A stretch of DNA of 24,307 bases from an uncultured Eubacteriales bacterium (GCA_900549885.1 URQA01000026.1:1-24307); one strand, 5' to 3'. Shown: positions 6,162 to 13,087, numbered from the stretch's first letter. Notes: generated by a model from the sequence alone, not told the origin. Translations and numbers: made by a program.

Positions 6162-6613
6162 CAGGACAAGAGAGGGTGGCTTTTCGCCCCATGGAGCCAG
6201 AGGACAGGTCCGCAGTGCTGGCCTTGTCCCGGGCCTGGGCCGAGGAAAACATTACCTATGGCTATGCTCCAGACGGGGAAAAGGAGCTGGAGGACTATCG
6301 CTGCTGGGTAGCGGAGTTGGGCGGCCGAGTGGTCTCCTACGCCGCCGGACAGGTGGAAACTGCCGCCCGGGACAGCAGCATCCAGCGGGCGGGGGAGCAA
6401 TGGTTTGAGCTGGAAGAACTGTATGTAGACCGGGCATTTCGAAATTGCGGCCTGGGGGGCCGTCTGCTGGACCATGTGGAGGAAGAACTGCGGAGAGAAG
6501 GCATCAAGCGGTTGATGTTAAGCGGGGCAAACCGGGATCAGGGTCCGCTGCTGCGGTTTTATCTGCGCCGGGGGATGACGCTGTATTCCTTCCGGGCCTT
6601 TTTGGACCTGTGA
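6158..6613 (+). CDS. GNAT family N-acetyltransferase
   Basis: A 151-residue single-domain GNAT. It opens with VAFRPMEPEDRSAVLALSRAW, has the core strand FELEELYVDRAFRNCGLGG (with R-x-x-G-L-G-G, the acetyl-CoA pyrophosphate loop) followed by LLDHVEEELRREGIKRLML, and ends with RFYLRRGMTLYSFRAF. The ATG at 6158 overlaps the trmB-GNAT stop (ATGA) and is preceded by GGAGGAG, so it is co-transcribed and probably translationally coupled. A longer in-frame start at 6095 lies inside the upstream gene and adds no conserved sequence. It transfers acetyl from acetyl-CoA to an unknown amine. Confidence 0.88.
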   Translation: MTGQERVAFRPMEPEDRSAVLALSRAWAEENITYGYAPDGEKELEDYRCWVAELGGRVVSYAAGQVETAARDSSIQRAGEQWFELEELYVDRAFRNCGLGGRLLDHVEEELRREGIKRLMLSGANRDQGPLLRFYLRRGMTLYSFRAFLDL

Positions 6614-6754
6614 CGGAGGGAAAGTGGAAACTTTTTGTGAAATCTGTTGAGAAGATATGGTAATAGACAGGGAAATGTGATACAATGCTCCCAAGGGGAT
6701 GGGAGGACCTGTCCCCAATGCCCGCCCTGAAGCGGGACGAAAGGAGCTGAACGT
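6614..6754 (+). promoter_or_regulatory. hpf upstream region with leader hairpins
   Basis: A possible -10 TACAAT occurs at about 6680-6685, but no good -35 sits 17 bp upstream, so an alternative sigma factor is possible. The leader then holds two GC-rich hairpins: GGGGA (6695-6699) with TCCCC (6712-6716), and CCCGC (6721-6725) with GCGGG (6732-6736). The second lies immediately before the AAAGGAG ribosome binding site. These could modulate translation of hpf. Confidence 0.4.
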
Positions 6755-7300
6755 ATGAAGTTTACGTTTACAGGCAAGAAGGTCAACCTGTCCAACCGCG
6801 TTCAGAGTTACGCGGAGAAAAAAGTGGGCAAGCTGGAGCGCTATTTTAAGACCGAACCGGAGGCCAGTCTGGTGTTCTCCGTAGAAAAAGACCGCAATAA
6901 AGTGGAGCTGACCATCCGCTCCGGCGGCATGGTCCTGCGGGTGGCGGAGAGCACATCCGACCTGTTCGCGTCCATCGACGCGGCGGTGACCTCCATGGAG
7001 CGGCAGCTGCGCAAGCACAAGACCCGCCTGGAGAAGCGCCTGCGCCAAGATGCCTTTGAACGCACCGTGCCCGACGATGAGGCGTCCACCCTGGTGCCCG
7101 ACGTGGTGGAGGAAAGCGAGTTTGAGGTGGTGCGCACCAAGAAGTTCCCTATCAAGCCCATGACGGTGGATGAGGCCATCCTCCAGATGGACCTGCTGGG
7201 CCATACCTTCTACGCCTTCAAGAATGAGGACGGCGGTGCCTTTTCCGTGGTCTACCGCCGCAACAATGGCGGCTACGGCCTGATTGAGGACGAAACATAA
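6755..7300 (+). CDS. hpf: Ribosome hibernation-promoting factor, long form (HPF)
   Basis: A 181-residue long-type HPF. The N-terminal S30AE domain (about 1-100) begins MKFTFTGKKVNLSNRVQSYAE and contains KVGKLERYF and the basic helix MERQLRKHKTRLEKRL. A linker (about 105-125) leads to the C-terminal dimerisation domain (about 126-181) starting VVRTKKFPIKPMTVDEAILQ with LLGHTFYAFKNEDGG and VVYRRNNGGYGLI. In stationary phase this protein occupies the decoding channel of the 30S subunit and pairs two ribosomes into inactive 100S particles. AAAGGAG lies eight bases before the ATG. A strong terminator follows at 7312-7348. Confidence 0.97.
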   Translation: MKFTFTGKKVNLSNRVQSYAEKKVGKLERYFKTEPEASLVFSVEKDRNKVELTIRSGGMVLRVAESTSDLFASIDAAVTSMERQLRKHKTRLEKRLRQDAFERTVPDDEASTLVPDVVEESEFEVVRTKKFPIKPMTVDEAILQMDLLGHTFYAFKNEDGGAFSVVYRRNNGGYGLIEDET

Positions 7301-7311
7301 TGACAGAATAA

Positions 7312-7348
7312 AACCCGCCCCGCCGGAAGATTCCGGCGGGGCGGTTTT
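7312..7348. terminator. Bidirectional terminator between hpf and the cytidylate kinase-like gene
   Basis: CGCCCCGCCGGAA pairs with TTCCGGCGGGGCG, flanked by AAA on the left and GTTTTT on the right, so it can serve both convergent genes. Confidence 0.9.
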
Positions 7349-7364
7349 TCTGTTCCGCTTCGGG

Positions 7365-8000
7365 TCAGGGATGGTCGGTGGGAGAGCCGGCAAAGGGACT
7401 CCTGGCCACCTCCGTAATAAACTGGGCCGCCCGTTCGATGCCGACCACGGCGGTATTCAGCGCCAGGTCGTAGTTGGTGTAGGAACCCCAGTCCCGGCCG
7501 GTATAGTGCTTGTAATAGGCCCGGCGGCGCTTGTCCTTGGTCTCCAGGCGCTTCTCCGGTTCCACCTCCGACTCGCCGTAGAGCCGAACGATGCGCTCGG
7601 CCCGGAAGGGCACGTTGGCGTGGACAAAGACCTTCAGGCAGTCCTCCCGCTCCCGGAGAATATAGTCCGCGCAGCGGCCCACGATGACGCAGGGCCCCTT
7701 GTCCGCCAAGTCCAGAATGACCTTGCACTGGATGACCCACAGAAAGTCGTCGGCAGACAGGCCGTTCATGGGGTGGCGGCTGCCCATGCCCGCAAAGGCA
7801 TAGGAGAACAGGTTTTTCCAGGGAGAAGCGTCCTCCCCCTGCTGCTCCACAAATTTCTCGTCAAAGCCAGTGGCCACGGCCACCTGTTTGACCAGCTCCT
7901 TGTCGTAGTAGGGCACGCCCAGCAGCTCGGCCACCCGCTTGCCCACGGTGCGGCCGCCGCTTCCGAACTCCCGGCTGACGGTGATGATCTGCTTGCTCAT
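7365..8000 (-). CDS. Cytidylate kinase-like family protein
   Basis: A 211-residue P-loop kinase-like protein. The N-terminus MSKQIITVSREFGSGGRTVGKRVAELLG carries the GSGGR variant loop typical of the cytidylate kinase-like family, followed by YYDKELV. Later come CVIVGRCADYILRE (about 103-116), FVHANVPFRAERI, and the Lys/Arg-rich KDKRRRAYYKHYTGRDWG lid region. Family members are presumed NMP or small-molecule kinases, but the substrate is not established; it is distinct from Cmk, which is longer-motif and linked to rpsA. GGAGGTCGTTTT precedes the ATG. It lies 63 bp downstream of the XRE regulator on the same strand, so the two may share a transcript. Confidence 0.88.
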   Translation of the reverse strand: MSKQIITVSREFGSGGRTVGKRVAELLGVPYYDKELVKQVAVATGFDEKFVEQQGEDASPWKNLFSYAFAGMGSRHPMNGLSADDFLWVIQCKVILDLADKGPCVIVGRCADYILREREDCLKVFVHANVPFRAERIVRLYGESEVEPEKRLETKDKRRRAYYKHYTGRDWGSYTNYDLALNTAVVGIERAAQFITEVARSPFAGSPTDHP

Positions 8001-8063
8001 AAAACGACCTCCTTCTGTTTCCTTGGATGAGGGTGGATGGGTCAGTTCGTGGGAGCGGGGCCT

Positions 8064-8276
8064 TTAGCGGTTGACGTCCCGTGTGTCCGTGCGGCCCATC
8101 AGCCAGTCGATCGACACCCCGTAAAACTCCGCAATGGCCAAAAGAGTGTCTCCACGAGGTGTAGCCCCTAACTCCAGGTCCTGATAGCCCCGGGCAGAAA
8201 GTCCCACCTCCCGGGCGACTTCCGCCTGGGTCAAATGTTTTTCTCCTCGTAACATGCGAATCCGTTCAGAAAACAT
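8064..8276 (-). CDS. Small XRE-family transcriptional regulator
   Basis: A 70-residue protein that is almost entirely a lambda-repressor-like HTH: FSERIRMLRGEKHLTQAEVAREVGLSARGYQDLE, then LLAIAEFYGVSIDWLMGRTD. The recognition helix is around GLSARGYQDLE. The start at 8276 is chosen because AAGGAG sits eight bases upstream; an in-frame start at 8294 would fall in the promoter. It is transcribed divergently from the 92-residue gene at 8353, and the intergenic palindromes are good candidates for its own operators. A classic autoregulatory arrangement is inferred. Confidence 0.9.
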   Translation of the reverse strand: MFSERIRMLRGEKHLTQAEVAREVGLSARGYQDLELGATPRGDTLLAIAEFYGVSIDWLMGRTDTRDVNR

Positions 8277-8287
8277 GAAAGCACTCC

Positions 8288-8338
8288 TTGACACACAGAA
8301 AAGTGTGTATTATAATGGATATACAGTTAATTGTGTAT
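8288..8338 (+). promoter_or_regulatory. Consensus promoter with two palindromic operator candidates
   Basis: On the plus strand a perfect -35 TTGACA (8288-8293), a 17-bp spacer and a perfect -10 TATAAT (8311-8316) drive the small gene at 8353. ACACAC (8291-8296) and GTGTGT (8303-8308) form a palindrome within the -35 and spacer; ATACA (8321-8325) and TGTAT (8334-8338) form a second one after the -10. On the minus strand the overlapping ATTATAAT also supplies a TATAAT -10 for the XRE gene, with a weak TACACA -35. Binding of the XRE protein here is inferred. Confidence 0.75.
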
Positions 8339-8352
8339 CGGAGGGAAAACCT

Positions 8353-8631
8353 ATGGAATCAATCTACGACGCGCTGTACAACTATGCCCAGAACCGGCAG
8401 GACCTGACCCGGTGGCTCCATGACGAGGATATCGTCAAGGATTACCAAGAGTGTCTTGAGTACAGCACCAGACAGGAAAAGCAGTTGATGGAGGCCCTGG
8501 ACGACCCTGCCCGCAAGCAGTTCGAGATCTACATCGGAAACGTGCAGGGAGTCCGGGACTACGAGCGGGTGATGTTTTTCTGCCAGGGCCTGGCCATGGG
8601 GCTGGAGCTGGGCGTGCGGGCCTGCAATTAA
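8353..8631 (+). CDS. Small conserved hypothetical protein (DUF6809-like)
   Basis: A 92-residue, helix-rich, soluble protein with no signal peptide. The sequence opens MESIYDALYNYAQNR and carries two long helices, the second in YERVMFFCQGLAMGLELGV. Length and the closing hydrophobic helix resemble small clostridial proteins of the DUF6809 type, but I offer that only as a resemblance. The start at 8353 has a strong GGAGGG; a longer frame back to 8254 would cross the promoter. It sits opposite the XRE regulator under a perfect consensus promoter, suggesting it is the regulator's principal target. Function unknown. Confidence 0.75.
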   Translation: MESIYDALYNYAQNRQDLTRWLHDEDIVKDYQECLEYSTRQEKQLMEALDDPARKQFEIYIGNVQGVRDYERVMFFCQGLAMGLELGVRACN

Positions 8632-8928
8632 ACTCCCCGTCAGGCGTGGCCCGGTAAAGCGTCCGCATGACAGGACCGCTGCTATGGAGCGGCAGCGATA
8701 ATTAGGGGGAGAGTGTGTCAGCTTACCCCAGCACCGGATGGAGAACGCCGCTCTATTCTATTCTGCCCCCCTGCCCACCATGTCAGGCGCACGTTCAAGA
8801 GCCGTAGTACGTACCGCTTTCGTCGGCATCAGCGGCAGCGGAAAACGGCGCTTCGTGTGTCCTGACTTCATGCGCCGGTCAAGAGAATGGCGCACCGAAG
8901 GGCCAGTCAGCGCTTTTCTTTGGATTTC

Positions 8929-8969
8929 AAAAACCGTTTCTTTTGGCGCTGTCAAAAGAAATGGTTTTT
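8929..8969. repeat. Long inverted repeat (17-nt arms, 7-nt loop)
   Basis: AAAAACCGTTTCTTTTG (8929-8945) pairs with CAAAAGAAATGGTTTTT (8953-8969) around GCGCTGT. All 17 pairs form if one G-U is allowed. The T-run after GG on either strand makes it usable as a terminator, and the symmetry also resembles the ends of a short palindromic repeat. Confidence 0.8.
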
Positions 8970-8982
8970 AGAGGCTCCGTCC

Positions 8983-9002
8983 CCAAAGGCGCCAGCCTTT
9001 GG
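8983..9002 (-). terminator. Hairpin after the NYN-LOTUS gene
   Basis: CCAAAGGC and GCCTTTGG form an 8-bp stem with a 4-nt loop, starting one base after the minus-strand stop at 9004. There is no immediate U-tract; together with the next hairpin (8929-8969) it probably terminates the operon. Confidence 0.55.
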
Positions 9003-9003
9003 C

Positions 9004-9768
9004 CTACTTCTTGTTGCGCAAAAACACCTGCGTCCCGCCGTAGTTGGCGTTCTTCCGCTCGTCGATCTCAAAGCAGTCCAGGGAGGCGATGAACCGGGAC
9101 AGCTTGGAGAAGCCGTAATTCCGGGAGTCGAAGTCGGGCTGCTTTTTCAGCAGCAGGGTGCCCACGTCCCCCAGGTAGGCGTAGCCATCCTCGTCGGCCA
9201 GATCCTCCACCGACTGGGCGATGAGCGCCTGTACCGTGAGGGGTTTGGGTTCCGGCTCCGGCTCGGCGTGGGCGGCAGCCTTCTTCTTTCCGCTGGATTT
9301 GGGGGCGGGCACCGCGGCCTCAGCGGCCTTCAGCGACTCGATATACACAAACTTGTCGCAGGCTACGATGAAGGGCTTAGGGGTCTTTTTCTCCCCCATG
9401 CCGTATACCTTCATCCCCGCCTCTCGCAGCCGGGTGGCCAGGCGGGTGAAGTCGCTGTCGCTGCTGACCAGCACAAAGCCGTCGCAGTTGCCGGAGTAGA
9501 GGATGTCCATGGCGTCGATAATCATGGCCGAGTCGGTGGCGTTTTTGCCAGTGGTGTAGCTGTACTGCTGGAAGGGGGTGATGGCGTGCTCCAGCAACAG
9601 GGTCTTCCAGCTGGCCATGTTGGGAGTGGTCCAGTCCCCGTAGATGCGCTTGATGGTGGGGGTGCCGTACACCGCCACCTCCGCCATGATCTCCCGCAGG
9701 GCAGTGCGGGGGGCGTTGTCCGCGTCGATGAGGACGGCCAGCCGCAGCTCCTGGTCCATATGGTCCAT
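9004..9768 (-). CDS. NYN-domain (PIN-like) ribonuclease with C-terminal OST-HTH/LOTUS domain
   Basis: A 254-residue protein. The N-terminal NYN domain (about 8-145) shows the acidic metal-binding set: AVLIDADNAP, then KNATDSAMIIDAMDIL, then VLVSSDSDFTRLATRLREAG. A Lys/Ala/Pro/Glu-rich linker (about 155-180) joins a C-terminal OST-HTH/LOTUS-like domain (about 181-254: VQALIAQSVEDLADEDGYAYLGDVG, then NYGFSKLSRFIASL). Proteins of this LabA/DUF88 class are predicted to cleave RNA, with LOTUS as RNA-binding module. The start at 9768 has AGGAGG just upstream; a TTG at 9783 overlapping the dppA stop is less likely. It is the last gene of a three-gene operon. Confidence 0.9.
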   Translation of the reverse strand: MDHMDQELRLAVLIDADNAPRTALREIMAEVAVYGTPTIKRIYGDWTTPNMASWKTLLLEHAITPFQQYSYTTGKNATDSAMIIDAMDILYSGNCDGFVLVSSDSDFTRLATRLREAGMKVYGMGEKKTPKPFIVACDKFVYIESLKAAEAAVPAPKSSGKKKAAAHAEPEPEPKPLTVQALIAQSVEDLADEDGYAYLGDVGTLLLKKQPDFDSRNYGFSKLSRFIASLDCFEIDERKNANYGGTQVFLRNKK

Positions 9769-9779
9769 GGGCGCCCTCC

Positions 9780-10589
9780 TCAACCGTCGCTGAGGACGAA
9801 GTGGCAGAAGCGGAGGACCTCATACCAGTCGCCGCTGTCGAAGCAGACGTATTTGTCGTTCTTTAGCACCGCGCCGGGGTAAAAGCTCTTGGCGTAGGCC
9901 ACGTGGTGCTTGAAGAAATCCACCTCCATGTGGAAATGCTCCGGCATGGGCACCTGGCACTGGCCGGCCTTTCGTACCGCTTCAGCGGCAGCGGCCTCGA
10001 TGCGCTCCACCGCCTCGTCGGGATGGATACAGGTGGCGCCGCCCCCGATCCCCTCCAATACGGGGACGGTGGTGATGGCGGGGATGAGGGACTTTGCGTA
10101 GTCGCACAGGGCTTTGTCTCCAGTGAGCAGGGCCACGGGCACGCCGTAGTAGCCAGCGGTGTAGGCGTTGATGAGAAACTCGCTGCACATCTGGCCGTTG
10201 AGGGTGACGTGGTCGTTGCGGCCGTTCATGGTGTGGGACAGGGGGTTGCCCGGGCAGCCCGCCCAGGCGTGATAGCCGGTGAAGAACACCGCGTCAAATT
10301 TCTCCCGGTCCAGCCCGCTCATCATGGACAGCGGGTCGCCGGACCAGGCCCGGTTGAGCCGGGTGCCCCGGGGCAGGCCGGCGGGGTCAATGTTCCGGGC
10401 GGAGTCGTGGGCATCCTTCACCAGCACCTCTTCCGCCCCTGCGGACAGGGCCCCCCGGCAGGCGGCGGCCACCTCCCGGGTCATCTGCTTCTGGATGGGG
10501 GCATAGTCCATGGGGGTCGCCCGCTCGGTTTCCGGCCAGGAGACCACACCGCAGGTGCCCTCCATATCGGCACTTAAAAATAGTTTCAT
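9780..10589 (-). CDS. dppA: M55 family D-aminopeptidase (DppA-like)
   Basis: A 269-residue zinc peptidase of the DppA family. The expected ligands are visible: Asp8 and Glu10 in SADMEG, His61 in KDAHDS, His107 in GYHAWAG and Glu137 in CSEFLIN. Family members form ring-shaped multimers that cleave D-Ala-D-Ala and other D-amino-acid peptides, mostly for nutrient use or cell-wall peptide recycling. There is no signal peptide, so it is cytoplasmic. It lies 34 bp after the nucleotidyltransferase gene and 11 bp before the NYN gene, in one operon. No dipeptide transporter genes (dppB-E) are adjacent, unlike the Bacillus operon. Confidence 0.93.
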   Translation of the reverse strand: MKLFLSADMEGTCGVVSWPETERATPMDYAPIQKQMTREVAAACRGALSAGAEEVLVKDAHDSARNIDPAGLPRGTRLNRAWSGDPLSMMSGLDREKFDAVFFTGYHAWAGCPGNPLSHTMNGRNDHVTLNGQMCSEFLINAYTAGYYGVPVALLTGDKALCDYAKSLIPAITTVPVLEGIGGGATCIHPDEAVERIEAAAAEAVRKAGQCQVPMPEHFHMEVDFFKHHVAYAKSFYPGAVLKNDKYVCFDSGDWYEVLRFCHFVLSDG

Positions 10590-10623
10590 GGGGATCTGTC
10601 CTTTCAGTTTCAGTGTGGTCCGG

Positions 10624-11373
10624 TCAGTGGCCGGCCCTGGCGCGGATAACCCGCTCCACTTCCGCCAGCTGCTCCACCGTGTTCACCCCCAGCATCTCCT
10701 GGGCCGAACAGGTGTCGCACACGCCCACCCGGCCCCCGGCGGCCTGGATGAGGGCGGGGGCGTCGGTGATGTACAGCTCCCCCTGGGCGTTGTCGGTGGT
10801 GAGCTGGTCCAGGGCGGCCAGCAGCTCCCGCACCCGGAACACGTAGACGCCCACGTTGACCTCGGCGACGGCGGCCTGCTCCGGGGTGCAGTCCTTGGCC
10901 TCTACTACCTGGGAGAAGGAGCCGTCCGCCCCCCGGATGACCCGGCCGTAGTTGCCCCCCTCCTCCAGGTGGGAGGACAGCAGGGTGCAGGCGTTGCCAT
11001 CCCGCAGGTGGAGGTCGATGAGGGAGCGGTAGGTCTCGGCGCGCATGAGCGGAGTGTCGCCATAGCACACCAGCACATGGCCGTCGGGGTCAGTGAGCAG
11101 ATGGGCGGCGCACTGGACAGCGTGGCCGGTGCCCTTCTGAATCTCCTGGACGGCGTAGGGATAGCCGGGGAAGGCGGCGGTCACCTGGTCCTTCATCCAG
11201 CCCACCACCAGGATGGTGTCCTGGGCGGGGAGAAAGGAAAGGGCGTCCAGCACATAGGCCAGCAGGGGCCGGCCCGCGGCCTGCCGTAGCACCTTGGGCA
11301 GGTCCACCCCCTCGGTGTGCAGGCGGGTGCCCTTGCCGGCGGCCAGCACCAGGGCCTTGAGGGAAATTTCCAT
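10624..11373 (-). CDS. Stand-alone sugar-nucleotidyltransferase, GlmU N-domain-like
   Basis: A 249-residue protein matching the uridyltransferase half of GlmU: ALVLAAGKGTRLHTEGVDLPKVL (nucleotide-binding loop and Lys), GRPLLAYVLDAL, IQKGTGHAVQCAA, CYGDTPLM (metal Asp), YGRVIRG, EAKDCTPEQ, and NVGVYVF. The left-handed beta-helix acetyltransferase half of full GlmU (about 450 residues) is absent; the frame ends naturally at a stop, with no trace of repeats after it. It probably makes a UDP-sugar (UDP-GlcNAc or a relative) from UTP and the sugar-1-phosphate. The start at 11373 has AAGGAG eight bases upstream. It leads the operon with dppA and the NYN gene, tying it loosely to cell-wall metabolism. 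Confidence 0.85.
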   Translation of the reverse strand: MEISLKALVLAAGKGTRLHTEGVDLPKVLRQAAGRPLLAYVLDALSFLPAQDTILVVGWMKDQVTAAFPGYPYAVQEIQKGTGHAVQCAAHLLTDPDGHVLVCYGDTPLMRAETYRSLIDLHLRDGNACTLLSSHLEEGGNYGRVIRGADGSFSQVVEAKDCTPEQAAVAEVNVGVYVFRVRELLAALDQLTTDNAQGELYITDAPALIQAAGGRVGVCDTCSAQEMLGVNTVEQLAEVERVIRARAGH

Positions 11374-11400
11374 ATCGAACACTCCTTGAAGGTCAGGGAT

Positions 11401-11429
11401 TTGTCATTTGACGGAAAGTAGTATATCAT
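11401..11429 (+). promoter_or_regulatory. Promoter of the GNAT gene at 11487
   Basis: -35 TTGTCA (11401-11406), a 17-bp spacer and -10 TATCAT (11424-11429). On the opposite strand TATACT-like sequence in the same stretch may serve the divergent nucleotidyltransferase operon, but its -35 is weak. Confidence 0.65.
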
Positions 11430-11486
11430 AGTTTTGGACAGATGACCAGAGCGGAAACTCGCTCTGGGGAAAAAGGAGATGAAAAT

Positions 11487-11936
11487 ATGGAACTCAGGCC
11501 CTATGCTCCGGCGGACTGCGCCGCCATGGCAGAGCTTTTTTATAACACGGTGCATACGGTGAACGCCCGGGACTACACCCCGGAGCAGCTGTGTGCCTGG
11601 GCCACAGGGGAGGTGGATCTGGCGGAGTGGGACCGCTCCTTCCAGGCCCACCACACCCTGGTGGCCGTGGAAGGGGAGCAGATTGTGGGATTTGGGGATT
11701 TGGACGTGGAGCGGGGCTATCTGGACCGGCTGTACGTTCACCGAGACCACCAGGGGGAGGGAATCGCCACCGCCCTGTGCGGCGCCCTAGAGAGGGCGGC
11801 ATCCGGGCCCATCACCACCCACGCCTCCATCACCGCCCGGCCCTTTTTCGAGGGGCGGGGCTACCGGGTGTTGCGGGAGCAGCAGGTGGAGCGCCGGGGC
11901 GTATGGCTGACCAACTACGTCATGGGAAAGAAATGA
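11487..11936 (+). CDS. GNAT family N-acetyltransferase (YafP-like)
   Basis: A 149-residue GNAT: MELRPYAPADCAAMAELFYNT, then VAVEGEQIVGFGDLDVERGYLDRLYV and HRDHQGEGIATALC, where Q-G-E-G-I-A is the acetyl-CoA loop. It ends with ITARPFFEGRGYRVLREQQVERRGVWLTNYVMGK, the pattern of YafP-type small acetyltransferases. Substrate unknown. The start at 11487 has AAGGAG eight bases upstream; an in-frame ATG at 11442 lacks one. It is monocistronic, divergent from the nucleotidyltransferase operon and convergent with the 2-hydroxyacid dehydrogenase. Confidence 0.9.
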   Translation: MELRPYAPADCAAMAELFYNTVHTVNARDYTPEQLCAWATGEVDLAEWDRSFQAHHTLVAVEGEQIVGFGDLDVERGYLDRLYVHRDHQGEGIATALCGALERAASGPITTHASITARPFFEGRGYRVLREQQVERRGVWLTNYVMGKK

Positions 11937-11958
11937 GGCGGGAAGGCGCTCCTTCTAC

Positions 11959-12022
11959 AAGGGTTCGCCTTGCAGAACCCTATGTTCTGCAGGCACAAAG
12001 GGAGACGAGGGGCGAAACCCTT
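11959..12022. repeat. Nested inverted repeats between convergent genes
   Basis: Three overlapping pairings are visible: AAGGGTT (11959-11965) with AACCCTT (12016-12022); GGGTTC (11961-11966) with GAACCC (11975-11980); and TGCAGAAC (11971-11978) with GTTCTGCA (11984-11991). They are partly mutually exclusive. No U-tract follows on either strand. This could be a non-canonical terminator or a dispersed palindromic repeat. Confidence 0.55.
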
Positions 12023-12041
12023 AGACCAAGGCTTCACACAG

Positions 12042-12998
12042 CTACGAAACCACGTTTTGCGGTTCCCCCGCCAGCCACCCCCGCAGGTTGGCCGCCGCCA
12101 CGTCCAGCAGGCGAAGCCGGGCCTCACGAGGCGCCCAGGCGATGTGTGGGGTGACGATACAGTTTGAAAGGCCAATGAGGGGGCTGCCGTCCGCCGGGGG
12201 TTCCTGGCAGAGCACATCCACCGCCGCGGCGGACAGCTTGCCAGATGTCAGGGCGGCGGCCAAGTCAGCCTCGTCCACCACAGGGCCCCGGGAGGTGTTG
12301 ATGAGAATGGCTCCATCCTTCATTGTTGCGATGGTTTCCGCCCGGATAAGGCGGCGGGTGGAGTCAAACAGGGGGCAGTGAAGGCTGACCACGTCGGACT
12401 GAGCGAGCACCTCATCCAAGCTGGCAAAGGCCACGCCGGACAGGGAGGCCGCTTTCTCCGGGTGGGGGGTGCAGGCCAGGACTTGCATCCCAAAGGCCAG
12501 GGCAATCCTGGCCACGGCGGAGCCGATGTTCCCATAGCCCACCAGCCCCATAGTCTTGCCCGCCAGCTCCACGAGGGGGGCCTTCCAGAAACAAAACTGG
12601 TTGGCCCGGGCCCACTCCCCGTCCCGCACCGCCTGGTCGTGGAGGGCCACCTTGGAGCACAGCTCCAGCAGCAGGGCAAAGACGAACTGGGCCACTGAAT
12701 CGGTGGAGTAGGCGGGGATGTTAGTCACCAGAATGCCCCGGACCCGGGCGGCGGCCAGATCCACCACATTGTACCCCGTGGCCAGCACCCCCACATACCG
12801 CAGATCCGGGCAGGCGGCGAACACCGCCTCGTTCAGCACGGTCTTGTTGGTCAGGGCCACCTGGGCCCCCTGGAGCCGGGGGATGGTCTGCTCCGGTTGG
12901 GTAAAATCATGGACCACCAGCTCTCCCAACTGGGCGATGGGGGTCCAAGACAGGTCACCGGGGTTGGCGGCGGAGCCGTCCAGAATGACGATGCGCAT
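12042..12998 (-). CDS. D-2-hydroxyacid dehydrogenase (glycerate dehydrogenase-like)
   Basis: A 318-residue NAD-dependent dehydrogenase. The cofactor fold shows GLVGYGNIGSAVA (GxGxxG). The catalytic set is Arg in LINTSRGPVVD, Glu in DVLCQEPP and His in VTPHIAWAP. The substrate-domain motif VGVLATGYNVVDL and the W-APREARLRL ending resemble HprA-type hydroxypyruvate/glycerate dehydrogenases. It reduces a 2-keto acid to the D-hydroxy acid or the reverse. The start at 12998 has AAAGGAG; a longer frame to 13055 crosses an intercistronic hairpin. It lies 89 bp behind the second butyrate kinase gene, so it is probably in that operon. Exact substrate not determinable here. Confidence 0.92.
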   Translation of the reverse strand: MRIVILDGSAANPGDLSWTPIAQLGELVVHDFTQPEQTIPRLQGAQVALTNKTVLNEAVFAACPDLRYVGVLATGYNVVDLAAARVRGILVTNIPAYSTDSVAQFVFALLLELCSKVALHDQAVRDGEWARANQFCFWKAPLVELAGKTMGLVGYGNIGSAVARIALAFGMQVLACTPHPEKAASLSGVAFASLDEVLAQSDVVSLHCPLFDSTRRLIRAETIATMKDGAILINTSRGPVVDEADLAAALTSGKLSAAAVDVLCQEPPADGSPLIGLSNCIVTPHIAWAPREARLRLLDVAAANLRGWLAGEPQNVVS

Positions 12999-13029
12999 AG
13001 CGCGTCTCCTTTCAGAAAGATAGTAAGGA

Positions 13030-13065
13030 CAGGACCCCCGGGCGCAAGCGCGCACAGGGGCCCTG
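13030..13065 (-). promoter_or_regulatory. Intercistronic hairpin, butyrate kinase to dehydrogenase
   Basis: CAGGACCCC (13030-13038) and GGGGCCCTG (13057-13065) form a 9-bp stem with one mismatch or wobble around an 18-nt loop. No U-tract follows on the minus strand, so it looks like an mRNA-stability or partial-readthrough element rather than a full terminator. Confidence 0.6.
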
Positions 13066-13087
13066 GGATGGAGACAAGAGAATAAGC

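Larger units (their letters stand above)
8632..9003. other. Gene-free region with inverted repeats
   Basis: 372 bp without a credible gene. Its right part holds a 17-bp hairpin (8929-8969) and a terminator-like hairpin (8983-9002). A 77-codon open frame at 8738-8971 lacks a ribosome binding site and runs through the hairpin, so I do not annotate it. The stretch may be a dispersed intergenic repeat or a decayed element. Confidence 0.45.

Noticed and set aside
8738..8971. 77-codon frame in the region between the small gene and the NYN gene
   Set aside because: No ribosome binding site, no domain, and its end is made by the inverted repeat at 8929-8969; more likely a repeat sequence than a gene.
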